The translations under genes were made by a program, and so were the position numbers. Shown here piece by piece: positions 34,424-42,239 of a DNA stretch of 47,997 nt (positions are counted from its first letter, which is position 1; each line of letters opens with the position of its first letter). Source of the DNA: Patescibacteria group bacterium (GTDB taxonomy: Bacteria; Patescibacteriota; Patescibacteriia; Magasanikbacterales; UBA922); contig JAHJIX010000007.1 of the NCBI GenBank assembly GCA_018823045.1, positions 1 to 47,997 of the forward strand. The letters run 5' to 3'. The notes under the pieces were generated by a model. It saw nothing but the letters and a program-made list of their open reading frames with translations, did no database searches and was not told where the DNA came from.

Positions 34424-34945
34424 ATGGCTAAAACACGTGTACAAAAAGAAGAATCAATTTCAAAGATAGTGACAAGTATCAACGAAGCAAAAGCTGTTGT
34501 ATTTGCAAATTATCAAGGATTGACTGTTTCAAAAATGGAAGAATTGCGTGGAAAATGTCGAGAAGCTGGAATTACTTGTGTTGCAAGCAAAAAAACATTG
34601 GTAAAACGAGCGCTTCATGATGCGGGAATGGATGTTGACACCAAAGCCTATAAAGGTGGTGTTGTTGCATTTTTCTGTGCTGAAGATGAAGTATCTCCTG
34701 CAAAAATCGTAGCAGAATTTGCAAAAGAAAATGATATTGTTACTATTTTTGGTGGAGTTCTTGAAGGACAATATATCGATGATGTAAAAGTCAAGGAATT
34801 GTCATCACTTCCAAGCAAAGAACAATTGCTTGCACAGTTGGTTGGATCACTTAATGCCCCTATTTCAGGATTTGTTCATGTCTTGGCAGGAAATTTACGT
34901 GGTTTAGTAACAGTGCTTGATGCAATTAAAAAACAAAAAGCATAA
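34424..34945 (+). CDS. rplJ: 50S ribosomal protein L10
   Basis: 173 aa, normal length. N-terminal rRNA-binding part with 'VVFANYQGLTVSKMEELRGKC' and 'KTLVKRAL', and a C-terminal helix (about 125-170) that binds L12 dimers: 'LSSLPSKEQLLAQLVGSLNAP'. L10 is the base of the L12 stalk and the autorepressor of its operon, in keeping with the leader before it. rplK and rplA, normally upstream, are absent here; some CPR lineages lack L1. Confidence 0.96.
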   Translation: MAKTRVQKEESISKIVTSINEAKAVVFANYQGLTVSKMEELRGKCREAGITCVASKKTLVKRALHDAGMDVDTKAYKGGVVAFFCAEDEVSPAKIVAEFAKENDIVTIFGGVLEGQYIDDVKVKELSSLPSKEQLLAQLVGSLNAPISGFVHVLAGNLRGLVTVLDAIKKQKA

Positions 34946-34976
34946 TTTAATTATTTTATAGATTTAATATACGTAT

Positions 34977-35393
34977 ATGACAGAAGAAAACGTAGAAAAA
35001 AAAGAAGTTGTTGTACCTGAACAATTCAAATCTCTTGTTGCTGAAATTGAAAAAATGTCAGTGCTTGATTTAGCTGAATTAGTAAAAGTACTTGAAGAAA
35101 AATTTGGTGTTTCTGCAGCAGCACCTGCAATGATGATGGCAGCTCCTGGAGCAGCTGGAGCTGTTGCAGCTGAAGAAGAACAAAGCGAATTTACTGTTGA
35201 ATTAACAGAAGTTGGTGATAATAAAATTGGTGTAATTAAAGCAGTAAAAGCAGCAACAGGTCTTGGACTTGCTGACGCAAAAGCTGTTGTAGATGGTGCA
35301 CCTGCAGCTGTGAAAGAAAATGTAGCAAAAGCTGAAGCTGAAGAATTGAAAAAATCTTTAGAAGAAGCTGGAGCAAAAGTAACATTAAAATAA
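34977..35393 (+). CDS. rplL: 50S ribosomal protein L7/L12
   Basis: 138 aa, slightly longer than usual because of an N-terminal extension of about 12 residues ([16 protein letters not shown]). The dimerisation domain ([20 protein letters not shown]), Ala/Met/Gly-rich hinge and globular C-terminal domain ('[20 protein letters not shown]' then [12 protein letters not shown]) are complete. It recruits translational GTPases to the ribosome. Cotranscribed with rplJ and ended by a bidirectional terminator. Confidence 0.97.
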   Translation: MTEENVEKKEVVVPEQFKSLVAEIEKMSVLDLAELVKVLEEKFGVSAAAPAMMMAAPGAAGAVAAEEEQSEFTVELTEVGDNKIGVIKAVKAATGLGLADAKAVVDGAPAAVKENVAKAEAEELKKSLEEAGAKVTLK

Positions 35394-35408
35394 GGATTTT
35401 CTTTTTTA

Positions 35409-35451
35409 AAGAAATCAAAAAACTCCCATATAGGGAGTTTTTTGATTTCTT
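35409..35451. terminator. Bidirectional terminator between rplL and recR
   Basis: A perfect 19-bp stem (35409-35427 with 35433-35451) and a 5-nt loop, with A6 and T6 inside both arms. It ends rplL on the plus strand and recR on the minus strand. Confidence 0.92.
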
Positions 35452-35485
35452 ATATCCTTAATTTCCTTGTGATTGAATAAAAAGA

Positions 35486-36085
35486 TTATGGTCGAGTGGT
35501 TCTGTGACGAAATGCACTAGCAAGAGTCGTGTCATCAGCATATTGAAGGTCGCTACCCATAGGAAGGCCACGTGCAAGGCGTGTAAGGATAATATCAGGA
35601 GTTTCTTTGCGCATAAACTGTTCAATATACATTGTGGTCGTTTCCCCGCGCATATTTTGATTTAAGGCTAAAATAACTTCTTTAATTTTACCAGATTTTA
35701 AGCGGGTAAATAGATCAGGGATTTTTGTATATTCAGGACTATGTTCTGAGTCAACGGTACCTCTGAGTACATGGTATAGGCCCTTGTATGTGCCCATGCG
35801 TTCAATGACCTCTACATCTTGTGGTTCAGCCACGATGCACAAGCAGCTGTGATCTCGGTTCGTATTAGCGCAAATAGGGCAAGGGGAGCTCGTATGAAAT
35901 ACCCAACACTTTGAGCAGCTTTTCATTTCTTGTATTAATCCTTTGAGAGCAAGGGTGAGCTCTGCGGCATCTTTTTTTCCAGATTTTAAGAGTGAAAAAA
36001 CAAAGCGTTCAGCACTTCTTTGCCCAACGCTTGGTAATTGTCTAAATGCACGGATAAGTTGTTCTATTGGATCGGCGTAAGACAT
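35486..36085 (-). CDS. recR: Recombination protein RecR
   Basis: 199 aa, normal length. It clamps DNA and works with RecO/RecF to load RecA at gaps. The helix-hairpin-helix is at the N-terminus (AFRQLPSVGQRSAERFVF), the four-cysteine zinc finger uses Cys57, 60, 69 and 72, and the Toprim domain starts at CIVAEPQDVEVIE with 'HVLRGTVDSEHSPEY' and the C-terminal 'ILTRLARGLPMGSDLQYADD'. It lies 29 bp downstream of ybaB on the same strand, the common ybaB-recR pair; dnaX is not adjacent. Confidence 0.96.
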   Translation of the reverse strand: MSYADPIEQLIRAFRQLPSVGQRSAERFVFSLLKSGKKDAAELTLALKGLIQEMKSCSKCWVFHTSSPCPICANTNRDHSCLCIVAEPQDVEVIERMGTYKGLYHVLRGTVDSEHSPEYTKIPDLFTRLKSGKIKEVILALNQNMRGETTTMYIEQFMRKETPDIILTRLARGLPMGSDLQYADDTTLASAFRHRTTRP

Positions 36086-36114
36086 GCAAATACACGGTCA
36101 AAAAATAGAAGTTG

Positions 36115-36417
36115 TTATGAAAGTCCTGGTAAATTACCAAATCCACCCATATCTTTCATTTTCATTGCCATGACTCGTTGAATTTTCTTTTGTGCTTCTG
36201 CAAATGCTTTTTTGAGTCCATCTTGTAGTTTTTCTTTTTGTGATGGGTCAAGAAGGTCGTCATCAATAGCAAGTCCTGTGATGGCTAAATTTCCGTCCAT
36301 AGTCAAGAGAATTTTGTCTCCGGCTGCTTTAACGGTAATACTTTCTTCTGCAAGCATTCCTTGTAGTTTTTTAGCTTCACTACGGATATCTTTGATTTGT
36401 TTGAGTTTGTTTAGCAT
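36115..36417 (-). CDS. ybaB: YbaB/EbfC-family nucleoid-associated protein
   Basis: 100-aa DNA-binding protein, normal length: an N-terminal helix (MLNKLKQIKDIRSEAKKLQG), a beta-sheet with 'ITVKAAGDKILLTMDGNLAI' and a C-terminal helix ending 'KDMGGFGNLPGLS'. The proteins form homodimers that bind DNA in a tweezers-like manner. Together with recR it makes a two-gene operon with a sigma-70 promoter in front. Confidence 0.92.
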   Translation of the reverse strand: MLNKLKQIKDIRSEAKKLQGMLAEESITVKAAGDKILLTMDGNLAITGLAIDDDLLDPSQKEKLQDGLKKAFAEAQKKIQRVMAMKMKDMGGFGNLPGLS

Positions 36418-36466
36418 ATGTGGTTTTTATTAAATAAGGAGGTTATTACCTCTATAACTGATGAGT

Positions 36467-36495
36467 ATTATAGCGTATGGTAGGGGAATAATCAA
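36467..36495 (-). promoter_or_regulatory. Promoter for ybaB-recR
   Basis: On the minus strand TTGATT (36495-36490), a 17-bp spacer and TATAAT (36472-36467), 50 bp before ybaB. Confidence 0.7.
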
Positions 36496-36526
36496 GAGCC
36501 ATAGTTCTTCTTGAAGTATAAATACA

Positions 36527-36558
36527 AAACAGAGTCTATTATATAATAGACTCTGTTT
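36527..36558. terminator. Palindromic terminator after the Cache-domain gene
   Basis: A perfect 32-bp palindrome (16-bp arms, AAACAGAGTCTATTAT and its complement), 18 bp past the stop codon of the gene at 36577-39396. A run of T follows on the plus strand; on the minus strand TTTTGTATTT follows. Confidence 0.7.
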
Positions 36559-36576
36559 ATTTTTATGGATGTATTG

Positions 36577-39396
36577 TTATTTTGGGCTATTTTCCCCTTT
36601 TTTCTTTTCTTTTTCTTCAATTTCCTTTTTTAATTGAACCATTTTTAATTCTCGTCCGACCATCAATTTTTGAAATGATTCAAGTTCTTTTATCTTTTTT
36701 TCGAGTTGTTTTTTGTTGAGTGTTTCTTTTTTTGCTAATTGTTTTTCAATACGGACTGTTTCTTTTGCTTTGTCTTTTATTTCTTTTGTTTTTTTATTTA
36801 CTTCTAAGCGAAGTGATCTGGTTAAAAAATAACTAAAGATGGAGCCAAATATGACAAAGAGCGCAAAGGTAATGATGGTAAATATCCAGATAGTCGTTAG
36901 TGTTTTATCAAGACCATAATATGCATCTTGTTCTTGACCAGAAAAAGCAATAAACCATGTATTATCCAGTAAGGTAATTGGTAAATAGATAAATATTTCA
37001 TTTTCTTTTTCTGTGATAACATTAGTCTTATTTCCATCTGTAGCTGGTAATTTTTTATCTCTAAATACTTCGAGGTCAAAAATATTTTGGTGTTTTACTT
37101 CTTTTACATTTGAGGTAATGATTTGTCCATTATTATCAAATAAGAAAGAATCATGTGGATAGATATTGCTTGTAAATTGTGAAATGAGACTACTTAATTT
37201 ATCGACATTAATCAAAAAAGCTACTGTTCCGTCATATTCTCCGTTTTTGATCACTGGATAATGAAGTGTTACTCCTTGAAACCCCTCTACAGTATCAAAA
37301 ATATTACTGAGTACAGGTTCTTTTGTTTGTTTTATTTTTTGCATGTGTTCCTGTTCACTAATGTCGGCGCCAATTGAATTAAGGTCAATTGGATACATAT
37401 CAGTGATAATGCCATGTTTATTAATACGATAACTGGCATGGACATATGTTTTGTTTGTTTCAAAAGAACTTTTGAGTAATAGGGATAATATTTCAGGATG
37501 TGTCTGTTCTGAGTCATGTATTTCAGTTTCAGATGTATATGCTTCTGCCAATGTGTCTAAATCATCACCCATATTTTTCAGTATGCTAGAAAATTCTTCA
37601 GACAGGAGTTCTTCCAGCTGGGTAAATTGTTCAATGTAGTTGTTTTTAAAATAATCCTTTAATTTATTAACGGTATAAAAAGATCCATTAAGAAATACAG
37701 CACTAATGAGTATGAAAATAAGACTTAAGAATATCAGTAGGGTTATTCTTTCAATGCGAATTATTTTAAAGTAGTACAATAGAGCGATAATAAAAAATAT
37801 AATAACAATTGCACCGAATAGCCAATAAATAATATGGATATAGTTGTCAGTTTTTGATAATGGTGATAAAAACTGATTATTTGTTTCTTCACCCAGATAA
37901 ATAAATTCATCGAGGTAGGTTGTTGCGGCAACACTTAAGCCAACACCATCTGCTGTTTTAGCGTCAACAATAGCAATATACATGTATTTTTCATTGATAC
38001 TCCCATCGGCATCTTTCCAATCATAGATTCCTTCGGCTTCTTGTCCTCCAATGGTAGTTGAAATAATACGATAAAATTCTGGGAGTTTTTCTGCTAAATC
38101 ATGTAAATTTGAGTCAATAATTGCAGGGTTTGTATGAAAACGATTATATAAAGTGGTATAATCAGTCACTGCTGTATATCCTGTTTTTCCAACTGGTTGT
38201 ACCGCAATGTCAGTAAAATATTCGTCTTGTTGTAGTTCCTTAATGGTTTTTTCTGGGTTTGCTTTAATATAAATTTCTATTTGTTTGGCAACATCTTTTG
38301 CTTTTTGTTTTATGGCATCTTTTGCATATAGAAAGTCTTTTGTAATTTCATATTTTTCAATATATTTGCTTGCATCTTGTTGATCAATATAGTTGGTTGC
38401 GCCAACAAATAGTTTTTTACCATCAGCGGTGGTGTTTTTAACACAAGCCGTACTTAAAAATTTTTCAGTTAGGCTATCATCTCCTTCTTTCCATGTATAA
38501 TATCCAGAATTAGGTTGACATTCTTCACCCATGGTTCGTTCAAAAATAGCCCACCAATCAGGGAGTTCTTCTTTTAATAAATGAGAATCAGTATTTTCTA
38601 ATCGTTTTTGTGGGTGAAAATAAAAATATCCTGTTTCTGAATCAATAACACCTGTGTATCCTGTTTCTCCCACAGCTTGAATGGCTATTGTTTGAAATAG
38701 TTCGTCTTCTTGTAGATCAGCAAGAGTTAATTCAGGGTGAGTTATTAAGTATTCATTAATGTGTTGTGCCGTTTCTTTTGCTTTTAATTCAGTAGCTAAT
38801 TCGTCAATTGATTTTTGAGGGTTTTGAACGGTGGAAGTTTGAGTATATTCATCAAGGTAGGTTGTTGCTGAAATAATTAAACCTTTATTATCGGCTGTTT
38901 TTTCATGTACGACTATTTGATAATTATATTTTTCTCGTGAAATTCCGTTTTCGTCTTTCCATAAGTAATAGCCTGAAGAATCATTTCCTTCTTCACTCTG
39001 TATTAATATGTCAAATAATTCGGGGAAATCTTCTTGAAATAAATGGGCATCAAAATCAATGAGTGTGGGTTGTTTATGAAATTGGACAATCAAATCAAAA
39101 TCAAGAATAGCAGTGTATCCTGTTTTGCCAACTGGTTGAACTGCAATTGTTTGAAATGCGGGATCTTCTTTTAATTCAGCTAATGTTTTTTCTGGGTGAT
39201 CTTCTAGATAAGTTTCTACTTCTCGAGCAACTTCGATGGCACGTAGTTTGATAGCGGTTTCTTCAAAGGTAGGGGGTTGAATTTCTTGAGTTGTAGTATT
39301 TTTTTCTTGCGCAATAGTTATTTGCCCAAAAGAAAGTGTAAATAAAAGGACAACAAAAAACAGCCATGGTTTTGATAATGAAAATATTTTGTTCAT
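36577..39396 (-). CDS. Receptor-like protein with three tandem Cache-like modules and a second sensor domain, no output domain
   Basis: 939 aa. A signal sequence (about 1-29) is followed by three homologous modules of about 155 residues (about 40-195, 200-355, 360-515). Each contains 'FQTIAVQPVGKTGYTA', then F-H-x-x-P, 'D-x-H-L', 'GYYLWKDENG' and ends with 'ATTYLDE'; this pattern is that of single-Cache ligand sensors of methyl-accepting proteins. Two membrane helices (about 530-552 and 560-582) follow, then a double-Cache-like sensor (about 590-805), another helix (about 830-855) and a coiled coil (860-939) containing 'QKLMVGRELKMVQLKKEI'. That last motif usually links receptors to kinase or GGDEF outputs, but the protein stops there. 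It probably signals through an unknown partner or is a truncated receptor. Confidence 0.78.
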   Translation of the reverse strand: MNKIFSLSKPWLFFVVLLFTLSFGQITIAQEKNTTTQEIQPPTFEETAIKLRAIEVAREVETYLEDHPEKTLAELKEDPAFQTIAVQPVGKTGYTAILDFDLIVQFHKQPTLIDFDAHLFQEDFPELFDILIQSEEGNDSSGYYLWKDENGISREKYNYQIVVHEKTADNKGLIISATTYLDEYTQTSTVQNPQKSIDELATELKAKETAQHINEYLITHPELTLADLQEDELFQTIAIQAVGETGYTGVIDSETGYFYFHPQKRLENTDSHLLKEELPDWWAIFERTMGEECQPNSGYYTWKEGDDSLTEKFLSTACVKNTTADGKKLFVGATNYIDQQDASKYIEKYEITKDFLYAKDAIKQKAKDVAKQIEIYIKANPEKTIKELQQDEYFTDIAVQPVGKTGYTAVTDYTTLYNRFHTNPAIIDSNLHDLAEKLPEFYRIISTTIGGQEAEGIYDWKDADGSINEKYMYIAIVDAKTADGVGLSVAATTYLDEFIYLGEETNNQFLSPLSKTDNYIHIIYWLFGAIVIIFFIIALLYYFKIIRIERITLLIFLSLIFILISAVFLNGSFYTVNKLKDYFKNNYIEQFTQLEELLSEEFSSILKNMGDDLDTLAEAYTSETEIHDSEQTHPEILSLLLKSSFETNKTYVHASYRINKHGIITDMYPIDLNSIGADISEQEHMQKIKQTKEPVLSNIFDTVEGFQGVTLHYPVIKNGEYDGTVAFLINVDKLSSLISQFTSNIYPHDSFLFDNNGQIITSNVKEVKHQNIFDLEVFRDKKLPATDGNKTNVITEKENEIFIYLPITLLDNTWFIAFSGQEQDAYYGLDKTLTTIWIFTIITFALFVIFGSIFSYFLTRSLRLEVNKKTKEIKDKAKETVRIEKQLAKKETLNKKQLEKKIKELESFQKLMVGRELKMVQLKKEIEEKEKKKGENSPK

Positions 39397-39536
39397 TTTG
39401 ACAGGATTATATTTGAGTTAGGTGTAAACAAAAAGCTTTCTATAGTTGAAGAAATATATTTGTTTACGTTATTAATGTAATTATACCATTTTTTTGTATT
39501 GCGTGCGAATAAATATATTGTTGTATATGACAACAT

Positions 39537-39569
39537 AAAAACAGTCTTATGTTATAAGACTGTTTTTTA
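39537..39569. terminator. Terminator after dnaB
   Basis: ACAGTCTTAT (39541-39550), GTT loop, ATAAGACTGT (39554-39563), flanked by A and T runs that allow use on both strands. On the minus strand it ends dnaB. Confidence 0.85.
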
Positions 39570-41033
39570 AAATGAAGGTACGCGAGGAGAAGGTGGTGCA
39601 CCAGATGGAGCCATGGATTGTGGTGGGGGAGGGGGTGCATTAAATCCACCATGATGTTGATCTAAATCACCAAAACTTGCTCTGGTTGCATCCCAAAAGA
39701 GTTTTACTACTCCAGTTGGTCCGTTACGATGTTTTGCTACATGAATTTCTGCTAAATGTCTTTCGTCTGGTGGAATATCTTCGAGTTTGTAATTTCGGTC
39801 AGCTGTTTTTCTGTAAATAAACATCACCACATCAGCATCCTGCTCAATACTCCCTGATTCACGTAGATGAGATAGTTTTGGAATAGCTGGCTTGGTTTGT
39901 TCTACTGCACGAGAGAGCTGAGACAGGGCAATAACAGGAACTTCTAGTTCACGGGCAATACCTTTTAAGTTACGACTTATTTCTGCCACCTCTTGTACAC
40001 GATTATCACTACCACCATTACGATGAGAGGTCATTAACTGCAAATAGTCGACAATAATCATGCTTAATCCTTGTTCTGCCTGTAAGCGTCTTGCTTTTGC
40101 ACGAATTTGCATCACATTATTATTTGGATTATCATCGATGTAAATTGGTGCTTCAGAGAGTACTCCCATTGCGTTTCCAATACGAGGAAAGTCATCACTA
40201 TCTGGGCTGTCAGACAAGTTTCCTGTTCTCATTTTCCATAAATCAACACCGGCTTCTGCACAAAGCATACGATCAACAAGTTGTTCTTTGCTCATCTCAA
40301 GAGAAAATACGCCAACAGGTGCTTTTCCTCTAATCGCAGCGTTACGGGCAAGGTCCAAACAAAAGGCTGTTTTCCCAACAGAAGGACGGGCAGCGAGAAT
40401 AACAAGATCAGATTTTTGAAATCCTGCAAGTAAGTTATCTAAATCACGAAATCCACTTGGAATACCACGAAGTTTCCCTTTATCGCGATGGAGTTCATCA
40501 ATACGTTCAAATGCGTTGCTTAATACATGTTTAATAGGAGTAAAGTTTGCTTTAATGTTATTGTTGGTAATAGAGTGAATTTGTTTTTGTGCTTGATCAA
40601 GTAAAGAGTCAATATCAGCATTTTCTTCTTGGTAACCAAGTTTTGTAATTTGTTCTGCGGCAGAAAGGAGTTGTCTATGTGTTGCTTTTTTTTGTACAAT
40701 ACGAGCATATTCTTCAATATGTGATGCTGTTGGGACAATATTCGATAAACGGACGATATAGCTGTTTCCACCAATATTTTCAAGTAATTTCTTTTCACGC
40801 AGGCGGTTTGAGAGTGTTAAAACATCAATCGGTTCATTTTTAGAATATAATTCCATCATAATTTCAAAAATACGCTTATGCGCATTTTTATAAAAATGAT
40901 CAGCTTCTGTTACATCTGTTATCTTAAACATGGCTTCTTTATCGAGAAGAATGGAGCCTAACAGAGACATTTCAGCTTCAATATTTTGCGGTGGTATCCG
41001 CGCTAATTCAGTTGTATTATTTGTTATTTGCAT
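39567..41033 (-). CDS. dnaB: Replicative DNA helicase DnaB
   Basis: 488 aa. The helicase ring that opens the fork. N-terminal domain with 'PPQNIEAEMSLLGSILLDKE', linker helix, then RecA-like domain with Walker A ARPSVGKTA (215-223), 'VGVFSLEMSKEQLVDRML', Walker B 'MIIVDYLQLM', 'VIALSQLSRAVE' and 'HLRESGSIEQDADVVMFIYR'. The start at 41033 (ATG, minus strand) matches the family N-terminus and the promoter position; the open frame continues upstream to 41279 but that part overlaps the divergent glycosyltransferase gene. The C-terminus carries a proline-rich tail (PPPPPQSMAPSGAPPSP), perhaps a protein-binding or disordered end. Confidence 0.96.
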   Translation of the reverse strand: MQITNNTTELARIPPQNIEAEMSLLGSILLDKEAMFKITDVTEADHFYKNAHKRIFEIMMELYSKNEPIDVLTLSNRLREKKLLENIGGNSYIVRLSNIVPTASHIEEYARIVQKKATHRQLLSAAEQITKLGYQEENADIDSLLDQAQKQIHSITNNNIKANFTPIKHVLSNAFERIDELHRDKGKLRGIPSGFRDLDNLLAGFQKSDLVILAARPSVGKTAFCLDLARNAAIRGKAPVGVFSLEMSKEQLVDRMLCAEAGVDLWKMRTGNLSDSPDSDDFPRIGNAMGVLSEAPIYIDDNPNNNVMQIRAKARRLQAEQGLSMIIVDYLQLMTSHRNGGSDNRVQEVAEISRNLKGIARELEVPVIALSQLSRAVEQTKPAIPKLSHLRESGSIEQDADVVMFIYRKTADRNYKLEDIPPDERHLAEIHVAKHRNGPTGVVKLFWDATRASFGDLDQHHGGFNAPPPPPQSMAPSGAPPSPRVPSF

Positions 41034-41054
41034 AAATCGTGCTTGTCTGTGTCC

Positions 41055-41083
41055 ATCATATCGTATTTGCTTTGTCCAATCAA
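41055..41083 (-). promoter_or_regulatory. Promoter for dnaB
   Basis: On the minus strand TTGATT (41083-41078), a 17-bp spacer and TATGAT (41060-41055), 21 bp before the start. It supports the start at 41033. Confidence 0.65.
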
Positions 41084-41131
41084 GAATTGACGTGTATAAG
41101 CTGTGATTAGTATGTGTACAACATAAAGATA

Positions 41132-41160
41132 TTGCGAAAATAAGCGATCTTTCGTATACT
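41132..41160 (+). promoter_or_regulatory. Promoter for the GT4 gene
   Basis: TTGCGA (41132-41137), a 17-bp spacer and TATACT (41155-41160), 33 bp before the start; divergent from the dnaB promoter. Confidence 0.65.
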
Positions 41161-41193
41161 ACTGAATATAATATGGATGTATTGACATAATGT

Positions 41194-42237
41194 ATGGCGA
41201 AAACAATAGCACTTATCAACAATTTATATGGAGAGTATGCACGAGGTGGAGCCGAGCGAGTGGTAGAGTCTTTGGTCAAACAATATCAAACAGAAGGATA
41301 TCGTGTCATTGTGATTAGTTTAGGAAGAACAGCAAAGGTGGTTCAAGAGAATGATGTGACGGTATATTATTATAAGGCACCGCAGTTATTTTCTTATCTT
41401 GATTTAGATAAGCGTTTGTTTCCATGTAAATTAATGTGGCATCTTGTTGATGTCATAAATATTTTTTCTGCGCGTGGCATAATGAAGATACTAAAAAAAG
41501 AAAAAGTAGATATAGTACACACGCATAATATGATGGGTTTGGGGCTTCCGTTGATGAAGTGCATTCAAAAAAATAATATAGAACATCTGTATACCATACA
41601 TGACGTGCAATTGGTAGAACCAAGTGGAGTATTAGCCTGGGATCATATAAAGGATACTGTTTTTCAAAAAGCATACACAATGATGACTCGTTGTATGGTA
41701 GGTAATCCTGATACGGTTTTTTATCCATCTCAGTATATGGCTGATTTTTATACAGCGCGAGGTTTTTTTAAAAAAAGTAAGATTGATATTCAATCACAGG
41801 CACTTGTTCGTACAACAGCTCTAAAAAAAGAAAAGGGGAAAGTCTTTATTTTCGTCGGTGGTCTAACAAAACACAAAGGTGCGCATTTACTAGAAGAAAT
41901 GTTTTCAGGGATAGAAAATAAGGAATTATGTATTGTTGGTAATGGTCCATTATATAGGAGACTGTCTGACTGGGCAAAAAAAGATAGTAATGTGCATGTC
42001 TATGGTGGATTAACACATACAGAAGTTCTTTCATTATATGCACAAGCTGATACGCTTATATTTACATCAACCTGTATAGAAAACAGACCAAAAGTGCTTG
42101 AAGAAGCGGTGAATGCAGGATTACATATTATTGCAGCGAATACTGGGGGAGTAGAAGAAATGATAGGTGGTCTTGATGGTGTAACACTCGTGAATCCTGG
42201 AGACATTACTGCGTTTAGACAAGCAATAGAAGAATAA
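41194..42237 (+). CDS. GT4-family (GT-B fold) glycosyltransferase
   Basis: 347 aa. N-terminal acceptor domain with a Gly-rich loop 'GEYARGGAERVVESLVKQY' typical of GT4 enzymes, 'DIVHTHNMMGLGLPLM' and 'YTIHDVQLVEPSG'; C-terminal nucleotide-sugar domain with 'VFIFVGGLTKHKGAHLLEEM', 'LCIVGNGPLYRRL' and the EX7E-like 'CIENRPKVLEEAVNAGLHII'. Sugar donor and product cannot be told from sequence. Its neighbours are polytopic GT-C-like proteins, so a role in surface glycan synthesis is likely. It ends 2 bp before the convergent gene at 42240, without a clear terminator between. Confidence 0.9.
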   Translation: MAKTIALINNLYGEYARGGAERVVESLVKQYQTEGYRVIVISLGRTAKVVQENDVTVYYYKAPQLFSYLDLDKRLFPCKLMWHLVDVINIFSARGIMKILKKEKVDIVHTHNMMGLGLPLMKCIQKNNIEHLYTIHDVQLVEPSGVLAWDHIKDTVFQKAYTMMTRCMVGNPDTVFYPSQYMADFYTARGFFKKSKIDIQSQALVRTTALKKEKGKVFIFVGGLTKHKGAHLLEEMFSGIENKELCIVGNGPLYRRLSDWAKKDSNVHVYGGLTHTEVLSLYAQADTLIFTSTCIENRPKVLEEAVNAGLHIIAANTGGVEEMIGGLDGVTLVNPGDITAFRQAIEE

Positions 42238-42239
42238 GA

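Noticed and set aside
41034-41279. Longer N-terminus for DnaB
   Set aside because: The extension overlaps the divergent glycosyltransferase gene, does not look like DnaB, and lies upstream of the dnaB promoter.
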